10,435 nucleotides of DNA. Source: Candidatus Methanoperedens sp. (lineage in GTDB: Archaea > Halobacteriota > Methanosarcinia > Methanosarcinales > Methanoperedenaceae). The first letter of the stretch is position 1, and each line of letters starts with the position of its first letter. Of the stretch, positions 5,676 to 10,435 are shown piece by piece. The DNA is taken from the NCBI GenBank assembly GCA_027460605.1, contig JAPZAN010000140.1, positions 1 to 10,435 of the forward strand, written 5' to 3'. The position numbers and the translations under genes are program-made. The notes below the pieces were generated by a model. That model had not been told where the DNA came from and ran no database searches. It saw only the letters and a list, made by a program, of their open reading frames with translations.

Positions 5676-6554
5676 TTAAATACTTGAATAATCTTTGAGC
5701 CAGGTATAAATATTGTTCTTACCATTGTAAACGCCTCCAGCACGCGTGTTCTGGCACGTGATAGATTTTCCCCAACAGTCAGCATGAATGTAAATGTATC
5801 CAGTCTTTGGTGGTACAAGTTTTGCTCGTATAGCAGGTTTACCATCTCTCATTCTCCAAGCTTCAACATCGTATTTAGTGCCCCTACTTGAAATGATTCT
5901 TGCATGACCGTTCAATTGCAATATACGAAAAGCATCATCAAAAGAAATAGACTGTTTTTCGGTTTCTTTATAAAATAATAGTTTATTACCATCTTTGATT
6001 TCTTCTTTTATCTGACAAATATTATGTTTTGACTGAACATTAATTTTATGATAAGCAAACAAAGCTCTATCTATCTCACGAATTGAACATTTGGATTCTT
6101 GTGCAATATTAGAGATAACTTTACGGTAATTGTCATAATTCTTTTGTGTACGAGATTTTGCTTTGAGATATCCAAGATAATACAAGGCTTCAGTTACTCT
6201 AATATCCATTATTGGAAAAATGGAGGGATAGATAAAGTGAAGAATTGTCGATGCTACTGGAACATTGATTCCATATAAATCATCCAAAATAGATAATTTA
6301 TCATCTTCTGAAGCTTCTAATGCTTTTTTGATACCCTTTGCATAGAAATCAAAATTGTCTAATTTCATTATACCTTTTACACGAGCTGCTTTCCAGTCTA
6401 AGATTTTAATAAAAGTCTTTTTGGTAATATTACCACTAATCACTTCTTTAGCGACTTCTCTTATGATTGTGTCATATTCTAGATAATCACCGCCAACATC
6501 TGGTTTGTCATAATGTTTTCCCCATTCTTTTATAAAATCAGTATCTATTGGCAT
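5676..6554 (-). CDS. Hypothetical protein with weak HhH/glycosylase-like helical core
   Basis: A 292-aa AT-rich gene that I cannot assign to a named family. Residues ~30-175 are helical. They include LYGINVPVASTILHFIYPSIFPIMDIRVTEAL (93-124), which loosely recalls the helix-hairpin-helix of HhH-GPD DNA glycosylases, with D117 at the place of the catalytic Asp. This is a pattern resemblance only. Residues ~205-292 form a separate part rich in beta strands, with RGTKYDVEAWRMRDGKPAIR and GYIYIHADCWGK. There is no signal peptide. The ATG at 6554-6552 is preceded by GGGAGAGG and overlaps the end of the PEP synthase fragment by 10 bases. It is therefore translated from the end of that transcript, or was inserted against it. 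Low GC compared with PEP synthase suggests transfer. The defence-like neighbourhood hints at a nucleic-acid role. Confidence 0.6.
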   Translation of the reverse strand: MPIDTDFIKEWGKHYDKPDVGGDYLEYDTIIREVAKEVISGNITKKTFIKILDWKAARVKGIMKLDNFDFYAKGIKKALEASEDDKLSILDDLYGINVPVASTILHFIYPSIFPIMDIRVTEALYYLGYLKAKSRTQKNYDNYRKVISNIAQESKCSIREIDRALFAYHKINVQSKHNICQIKEEIKDGNKLLFYKETEKQSISFDDAFRILQLNGHARIISSRGTKYDVEAWRMRDGKPAIRAKLVPPKTGYIYIHADCWGKSITCQNTRAGGVYNGKNNIYTWLKDYSSI

Positions 6555-7573
6555 TTCCTCTCCCTCGCCGCCTTCAGCAACAACTGCAATTCCGTCCTCG
6601 CCACCATATCTCTCACAGCCTCCACAGCATCTATATTCGCGGAAATGCTAGTAATCCCAAGCTCCACAAGCCTCTTCGCCACCTTCGGATAGCTCCCTGC
6701 CTGCCCGCAGATGCTGGTTTTCACGCCAGCCTTATTGCACTCAATGATAACATGTTCGATGAGCTTCATTATAGCAGGATGCATCTCATTGTATAGATGC
6801 GCCACATGCTCATTGTTCCTATCAACCGCAAGCGTATATTGCGTGAGGTCGTTTGTGCCGAAGCTCACGAAATCCAGCCCCTCGGCTATGAACTGGTCGA
6901 TTATAAGCGCAGCAGCCGGGATTTCGACCATGATGCCTATATCTATTTTACTAATATCCAGCCCCTTTTCGAGCATGAACTCCTTTGCGCGGCGAAGCTC
7001 CGAAGGATGCTGCACAAGAGGAATCATGATGCCCATATTGTTGTAGCCGCGCTTGATTAATTCTTTGAAGGCCCTTACCTCAAGTTCGAAGTGTTCTGTG
7101 TCTATAAGGTCGCGCCTTATGCCGCGGTATCCCAGCATCGGGTTCGGTTCAATCGGCTCTCCTTCGCCGCCTTCCATCGCCCTGAACTCGTCCGTGGGCG
7201 CATCAAGCGTTCGCACCCATACAGGCTTTGGATAAAAAGCATCCACAACAGTCTGGATGCGCGAAACAAGCTCATTCACATACTCATCCGCTTTTCCTTC
7301 CTTTATGTACTGCTTGGGGTGTTTGGGAAGACCGAGTATCATATGCTCGATACGCAACAATCCCACGCCGTCGGCCTGTGTCTCAACAGCGCGCGCCGTA
7401 GCTTCGGGAATGGATACATTAACCTTAACTTCGGTTGCCGTAATGGGTTTGGTTCTGGCAAAAGAAACAGGCGCCTTTTCGGGATGCGCTGCCGCAGGCA
7501 TTGCAGCTTCTTTTTTGCCTTCGAAAACAAGCCCCTTTTCACCGTCCACAGTGATTTTCATGCCATCGGACAA
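6545..7573 (-). CDS. ppsA: Phosphoenolpyruvate synthase, C-terminal fragment (broken gene)
   Basis: This frame holds the C-terminal PEP-utilising TIM-barrel part of PEP synthase, which forms PEP, AMP and phosphate from pyruvate and ATP (EC 2.7.9.2) for gluconeogenesis. Visible motifs include DGMKITVDGEKGLV at the start, GVGLLRIEHMI, WVRTLDAPTDEF, NPMLGYRGIRRDL, FGTNDLTQYTLAVDRN and SICGQAGSYP, which holds the conserved Cys-Gly region. The ending LLLKAARERKCQ is natural. The frame opens at a TTG (7573) inside the former gene, with no ribosome binding site, so it is not an independent gene start. It is the continuation of the upstream fragment, displaced by a frameshifting deletion. Even if translated, it lacks ATP-binding and phosphohistidine domains. 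Confidence 0.85.
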   Translation of the reverse strand: MSDGMKITVDGEKGLVFEGKKEAAMPAAAHPEKAPVSFARTKPITATEVKVNVSIPEATARAVETQADGVGLLRIEHMILGLPKHPKQYIKEGKADEYVNELVSRIQTVVDAFYPKPVWVRTLDAPTDEFRAMEGGEGEPIEPNPMLGYRGIRRDLIDTEHFELEVRAFKELIKRGYNNMGIMIPLVQHPSELRRAKEFMLEKGLDISKIDIGIMVEIPAAALIIDQFIAEGLDFVSFGTNDLTQYTLAVDRNNEHVAHLYNEMHPAIMKLIEHVIIECNKAGVKTSICGQAGSYPKVAKRLVELGITSISANIDAVEAVRDMVARTELQLLLKAARERKCQ

Positions 7574-8741
7574 TAGTCACTATAGCAGCGGCGCGTTTCA
7601 TCGCCGGTACCATGTCCGGGGTGGTCATCACAGCTACAAGAATATCGCCGTTCCTGACCTTTCCGAGTTCGCTTGCATCGCTTATGAGTTTTGCTTCGCC
7701 GTACGCGATTCCCGGGGAAGCCCCAAGCCCTTCAAGAATAGCTGATGTTGCTGCTTTTTCTTTTGTATCTTTTTTCTTTTTTATTGTGGTTATGGGTCTT
7801 GACTGGAGGATGAATATCTCTTTATTCTTTATCGCCCACTCAATATCCTGCGGTATGCCGTACAGCTCTTCAAGGACATCTCCGAAATCAACGAGTTTCA
7901 ATATCTCATCATCATCAAGCACCTTTGCGTTTTTCTTGTCATCAGGCACAGGAATATCAATAGTTTTGCCGGTTTTGGGGTCTTTTGTATGCATGACATT
8001 TTTGGTAGCGATTTTTCGCTCTTTTATGTTCCTTGATTTTTTATCCACTAAGTAATAGTCAGGCGAAACCGACCCCGAAACCACGGTTTCACCAAGTCCC
8101 CAGGCGCCTTCGATAATCGTGACCGGCTCACCTGTGGACGGATGGGACGAGAACATCACGCCTGCCTTCTCCGCGTCCACCATCATTTGCACGACGGCAC
8201 AGAGGTTGACCTTACGATGGTCAAATCCCTGTTTTACACGGTAATAGATAGCCCGCGCGCCATAAAGTGATGCCCAGCATTTCTTGACCGCATCAAGTAC
8301 GTTTTGCTCTCCTTTGATATTAAGGAAGGTGTCCTGCTGTCCAGCGAAACTGGCATCAGGCAAATCTTCGGCTGTGGCGCTTGAACGCACAGCCACGAAA
8401 ACCTCATCTCCTTCTCTTTTGCATAGTTCCCTGTACTTTGACTTTATGCTTTTTTCCATATCAGCGGGGATTTTTGCTCCCATTATAATTTTTTTTGCTT
8501 TTTTCTCGGCATCCCTTAAAATATCGGCATTATCGACATCCACTTCAAGGGAGCTGAAAAGTTCATCGTTTATCCCATTTTCATCTATAAACCTGCGAAA
8601 AGCCTGCGCTGTTACGGCAAATCCAGGGGGAACAGGGAGTTCAGAACGCAACATCTCGCCGAGGCTTGCGCCTTTGCCGCCCACAATCGTAATATCTTCT
8701 TTTCCAACTTCTTCAAGCCAGACAACCGATTCATCTGTCAT
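7539..8741 (-). CDS. ppsA: Phosphoenolpyruvate synthase, N-terminal fragment (broken gene)
   Basis: This 400-aa frame carries the ATP-grasp part of PEP synthase: VGGKGASLGEM (residues ~20-30), PVPPGFAVTAQAF, VAVRSSATAEDLPDASFAGQQDTFLN, EGAWGLGETVVSGSVSPDYY and DIEWAIKNKEIFILQSRPIT. The start of the central swivelling domain (GLGASPGIAYGEAKLI ... ILVAVMTTPDMVPAMKRAAAIVT) follows. The match ends at T389. The next 11 codons (IVRWHENHCGR) are out of frame. The phosphohistidine segment (family consensus near GG-x-T-C-H-A-A) is missing. The start ATG at 8741 has AGGAG at 8750-8754 and overlaps the stop of the Xre-type regulator (TAATG), showing translational coupling. Unless the break is a sequencing or assembly fault, the product cannot catalyse PEP formation. 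Confidence 0.9.
   Translation of the reverse strand: MTDESVVWLEEVGKEDITIVGGKGASLGEMLRSELPVPPGFAVTAQAFRRFIDENGINDELFSSLEVDVDNADILRDAEKKAKKIIMGAKIPADMEKSIKSKYRELCKREGDEVFVAVRSSATAEDLPDASFAGQQDTFLNIKGEQNVLDAVKKCWASLYGARAIYYRVKQGFDHRKVNLCAVVQMMVDAEKAGVMFSSHPSTGEPVTIIEGAWGLGETVVSGSVSPDYYLVDKKSRNIKERKIATKNVMHTKDPKTGKTIDIPVPDDKKNAKVLDDDEILKLVDFGDVLEELYGIPQDIEWAIKNKEIFILQSRPITTIKKKKDTKEKAATSAILEGLGASPGIAYGEAKLISDASELGKVRNGDILVAVMTTPDMVPAMKRAAAIVTIVRWHENHCGR
7568..7583 (-). other. Deletion/frameshift junction in the PEP synthase gene
   Basis: Codon T389 of the N-terminal part is at 7577-7575. The C-terminal frame resumes as L-S-D-G from 7573. In the family about 30 residues lie between these points, including the phosphohistidine. 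The frame offset means the missing DNA has a length of 3n+2, roughly 90-100 bases. An 11-base palindrome, ATAGTCACTAT (7573-7583), sits exactly at the join. Confidence 0.8.
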
Positions 8742-9175
8742 TATTTTTTCTCCTTTAACGATTTTTGAATTTTAATGAGTTTTTTATCATAACTTTCTAC
8801 TGCCACTTTAATGATTCCCGTAAGTTCTTCACGTGAAAAACCAAGTTCTTTTGCCAGATTCTCAAGAAAATGAACATCAATTTCCTTATGCTGCGCCCTC
8901 TCGACACGGATTGCCTCAATTAAAGATACGGCATTAATGAATTTTTTGATAAAACCCAACGTAGGCGTCACACTTCCATTTTCAATACGCGATATGGATT
9001 CACGCCGCAGGTCCATCAAAGCTCCAAGTTGTTCCTGAGACATGCCATATCTCGTCCTGTATTCACGAATCACTTCGCCTGTATCCTGATTCAGGATAAT
9101 TTCGGAAGCCACTTCTTTTTCAAATGAGACCAGCCATTCGGGTGTATACAACAAAGGCTTTGATACAATTTTCAA
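8741..9175 (-). CDS. Xre-family helix-turn-helix transcriptional regulator coupled to ppsA
   Basis: A 144-aa DNA-binding protein. Residues ~33-85 form a Cro/CI-type helix-turn-helix (VIREYRTRYGMSQEQLGALMDLRRESISRIENGSVTPTLGFIKKFINAV). The GMSQEQLG and SRIENG elements mark the second and fourth helices of the fold. The C-terminal ~50 residues are helical and charged and may serve dimerisation. The start is TTG at 9175-9173, with GGAGA at 9181-9185 at ideal distance. The stop overlaps the PEP synthase ATG, so the regulator and enzyme are made from one message and the regulator probably controls this operon. Two palindromes in the divergent upstream region (9192-9214 and 9277-9292) are candidate operators. 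The effector is unknown. Confidence 0.85.
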   Translation of the reverse strand: MKIVSKPLLYTPEWLVSFEKEVASEIILNQDTGEVIREYRTRYGMSQEQLGALMDLRRESISRIENGSVTPTLGFIKKFINAVSLIEAIRVERAQHKEIDVHFLENLAKELGFSREELTGIIKVAVESYDKKLIKIQKSLKEKK

Positions 9176-9191
9176 GTAAATCTCCTAAATT

Positions 9192-9214
9192 AATGTGAAT
9201 TGATATATCACATT
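9192..9214. promoter_or_regulatory. Palindromic operator candidate AATGTGA-N9-TCACATT
   Basis: Perfect 7-base arms, AATGTGA (9192-9198) and TCACATT (9208-9214), are spaced nine bases apart and lie 17 bases upstream of the regulator's TTG start, between its ribosome binding site and an AT-rich TATA-like tract (~9224-9250). A repressor bound here would block transcription of the regulator-PEP synthase operon. The natural candidate is the regulator itself. Confidence 0.5.
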
Positions 9215-9276
9215 TATTTGCAGCATATATGTTATAATATCCATATTTATAGTTTTTCAATAAAATTTTTAGAATA

Positions 9277-9292
9277 ACATGATTTATCATGT
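9277..9292. promoter_or_regulatory. Second palindrome in the divergent promoter region
   Basis: ACATGA (9277-9282) and TCATGT (9287-9292) form perfect 6-base arms around TTTA. The right arm runs into GTCACAT, sharing TCACAT with the palindrome at 9192-9214. It sits midway between the regulator and the cupredoxin gene, so it could act on either promoter. Confidence 0.4.
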
Positions 9293-9337
9293 CACATATT
9301 TACGTTTCAGGTCAAACGAACTCATAATTCCAAAGCA

Positions 9338-9349
9338 AAAAATTATAAG
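9338..9349 (+). promoter_or_regulatory. TATA-box candidate for the cupredoxin gene
   Basis: AAAAATTATAAG lies ~40 bases upstream of the cupredoxin start codon. Transcription starting ~25 bases downstream would give a short leader that still contains the GGAGG at 9376-9380. The surroundings are AT-rich throughout, so the exact box is uncertain. Confidence 0.35.
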
Positions 9350-9375
9350 TAGTGCATAAGTGAATGTATTGTAAA

Positions 9376-9380
9376 GGAGG
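9376..9380 (+). promoter_or_regulatory. Ribosome binding site that fixes the cupredoxin start
   Basis: GGAGG (extended AAAGGAGG) lies seven bases before ATG 9388. This favours 9388 over the in-frame ATG at 9364, from which translation would pass through the ribosome binding site itself and add MYCKGGLK in front of the signal peptide. Confidence 0.8.
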
Positions 9381-9387
9381 ATTAAAA

Positions 9388-9726
9388 ATGGGAAAGATAT
9401 GGCTAATAAGCTTTTTAATAATCGCTGTACTGGCAAGCGGTTGCACATACGGACCAAAAACAGAGACTCAACCTGCGGCGCCCAATACTGTTGAGATTAA
9501 GGGTTTTGCATTTAACCCGGATACAATAACAATTGCAAAAGGGACTACGGTGACATGGACCAACCAGGATAGCGTGCAGCACACTGTAACCGGAATAGGA
9601 AATGATATCGATTCCCCGATATTGAGCCCGGGACAGACATATAGCTTTACATTTAACGATACAGGGACATTTGAATATCAGTGCCACATCCATCCAACCA
9701 TGAAAGGAAAAGTGATTGTGACCTGA
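9388..9726 (+). CDS. Plastocyanin/amicyanin-like blue copper lipoprotein
   Basis: A 112-aa exported cupredoxin. Residues 2-18 form a signal peptide with a short basic start (GK), a hydrophobic core and the lipobox LASGC, so Cys19 should be lipid-modified and hold the protein on the outer face of the cytoplasmic membrane. A short Thr/Pro/Gln-rich linker follows, then the ~80-residue Greek-key beta domain. The type 1 copper ligands are all present: H65 (SVQHTVTG), C99, H102 and M105 in QCHIHPTM. The C-x2-H-x2-M spacing is that of amicyanin and small plastocyanin-like proteins. The likely role is one-electron transfer outside the membrane. The partner is not visible here, since flanking genes are unrelated. 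The gene stands alone with its own ribosome binding site. Confidence 0.92.
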   Translation: MGKIWLISFLIIAVLASGCTYGPKTETQPAAPNTVEIKGFAFNPDTITIAKGTTVTWTNQDSVQHTVTGIGNDIDSPILSPGQTYSFTFNDTGTFEYQCHIHPTMKGKVIVT

Positions 9727-9768
9727 ATATTACCGGTTGAAAATTTGGGAACTAATTCAAACTAAAAT

Positions 9769-9785
9769 GATGGCAATTTGCCATC
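9769..9785. terminator. Hairpin GATGGCA-ATT-TGCCATC
   Basis: Perfect 7-base arms around a 3-base loop, 43 bases after the cupredoxin stop codon. It is the first of several hairpins in the gap between two convergent genes and may help end transcription of the cupredoxin gene, but no T-run follows. Confidence 0.4.
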
Positions 9786-9883
9786 GTAAGCCGATACTTC
9801 GGCTTGCGCAGTGCCCGAGTCACGCCTGTCTTCGACACGCTTTGCGAACGGGAGGGCGTGTTGGGGTATGCTTTGCATACCCC
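9785..9883. repeat. Cluster of strong hairpins between convergent genes
   Basis: Several stems follow one another. CGTAAGCCGA (9785-9794) pairs with TCGGCTTGCG (9799-9808), with one G-U. CACGCC (9821-9826) pairs with GGCGTG (9855-9860), enclosing TGTC-TTC-GACA. GGGGTATGC (9863-9871) pairs perfectly with GCATACCCC (9875-9883) around TTT. The region is GC-rich, has no open frame of note, and fills most of the 176-base gap between the cupredoxin and ilvC stop codons. It could be a bidirectional terminator, a REP-like repeat or a small structured RNA. Confidence 0.5.
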
Positions 9884-9902
9884 TCGACTTTGCTAAAGGT
9901 TT

Positions 9903-10435
9903 TTAATCCTTCTTAAGCCACGGCATCATGGCTCGCAGTTCTTTCCCCACCTTCTCTATCTGGTGCTCTTTTTCCTGTCTCTCAAGTGCATTCAACACCG
10001 GTCTGTTCGTCCTGCCTTCAAGCACGAACTCGCGGGCGAACTCCCCGCTCTGTATTCTGCGAAGCGCCTCTTTCATAGCCTGGCGCGACTGCTCGTTGAT
10101 TATCTTCGGACCTACGGTCATGCCTCCGTACTCTGCTGTGTTGGATACGTAATACCACATCTTGCTCAAGCCGCCTTCGTGAATCAAATCGACTATGAGT
10201 TTTAATTCATGCAATGTCTCAAAATATGCAATCTCCGGCTGGTATCCAGCCTCAACCAGCGTCTCAAATGAGGCTTTTATCATGCTCGTGCAGCCGCCGC
10301 ACAGGTCAACCTGCTCGCCAAAAAGGTCAGTCTCGGTCTCCTCCTTGAAAGTAGTCTCTATCACGCCGGCGCGTGTGGCGCCGATGCCTTTCGCATAAGC
10401 CATGCCGGTATCCCATGCTTTCCCGGAAGCGTCCT
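9903..10435 (-). CDS. ilvC: Ketol-acid reductoisomerase, C-terminal part (cut by window edge)
   Basis: The last 177 codons of acetohydroxyacid isomeroreductase (EC 1.1.1.86), the NAD(P)H-dependent second step of valine, leucine and isoleucine synthesis. The frame is open to the right edge. It begins DASGKAWDTGMAYAKGIG and continues through RAGVIETTFKEETETDLFGEQ, which contains the conserved acidic residues that bind the two Mg2+ ions, then LCGGCTSMIKASFETLVEAGY and ETLHELKLIVDLIHEGGL. This is the helical knotted domain of the short class I enzyme. The ending (MMPWLKKD) is normal. The ATG at 10403 is internal, not the start. The Rossmann domain and promoter lie outside the window. In the visible part the gene looks intact, and it converges with the cupredoxin gene across a hairpin-rich gap. 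Confidence 0.95.
   Translation of the reverse strand, partial: DASGKAWDTGMAYAKGIGATRAGVIETTFKEETETDLFGEQVDLCGGCTSMIKASFETLVEAGYQPEIAYFETLHELKLIVDLIHEGGLSKMWYYVSNTAEYGGMTVGPKIINEQSRQAMKEALRRIQSGEFAREFVLEGRTNRPVLNALERQEKEHQIEKVGKELRAMMPWLKKD

Noticed and set aside
7539..7573. A genuine two-gene split PEP synthase with translational coupling
   Set aside because: The overlap lacks a ribosome binding site, the second frame opens at an internal TTG, and the catalytic segment is absent from both parts.
7539..7620. Intein or insertion element splitting ppsA
   Set aside because: PEP synthase inteins are known near this site in other archaea, but here sequence is missing rather than added and no intein motif is present.

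Overview
The window looks archaeal, most likely a euryarchaeon of the Methanosarcinales / 'Ca. Methanoperedens' kind. This is an inference from the archaeal-type S-adenosylmethionine synthetase, an archaeal-style valyl-tRNA synthetase start, a PEP synthase paired with an Xre-type regulator, MNT/HEPN genes, a lipoprotein cupredoxin and TATA-like promoters. Housekeeping genes are moderately GC-rich. The genes between them are strikingly AT-rich, which suggests acquired DNA.

Layout: (1) 1-61, minus: the first codons of valS, running off the left edge. (2) About 160-1330: an AT-rich segment with a doubtful 66-aa frame, a small hypothetical gene and a PIN-domain nuclease gene. It is bracketed by inverted copies of a ~20-bp sequence and contains decayed duplications between the two genes. 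(3) 1401-3297, plus: a gamma-carbonic-anhydrase-like hexapeptide protein and S-adenosylmethionine synthetase, separated by two palindromic repeat elements. (4) 3323-6554, minus: a 2H-phosphoesterase/metallophosphoesterase fusion, an overlapping three-gene MntA-HepT-unknown operon, and an unrecognised 292-aa protein. (5) 6545-9175, minus: an Xre-type regulator translationally coupled to PEP synthase. The PEP synthase frame is broken, and the segment that should carry the catalytic phosphohistidine is missing. (6) 9388-9726, plus: an amicyanin-like copper lipoprotein, divergent from the regulator across a region with two palindromic operator candidates. (7) 9769-9883: a cluster of strong hairpins. 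(8) 9903 to the right edge, minus: the C-terminal part of ketol-acid reductoisomerase (ilvC).

The conserved genes serve tRNA charging, SAM synthesis, gluconeogenic PEP formation and branched-chain amino acid synthesis. The accessory genes are mostly nucleases, nucleotidyltransferases and phosphoesterases, which fits a small toxin-antitoxin or defence cluster sitting between housekeeping genes. The most important observations are the broken PEP synthase, the repeat-bounded PIN cassette with duplicated gene ends, and the two-enzyme phosphoesterase fusion with a substituted metal-binding motif. No rRNA, tRNA, complete CRISPR array or insertion sequence was seen.
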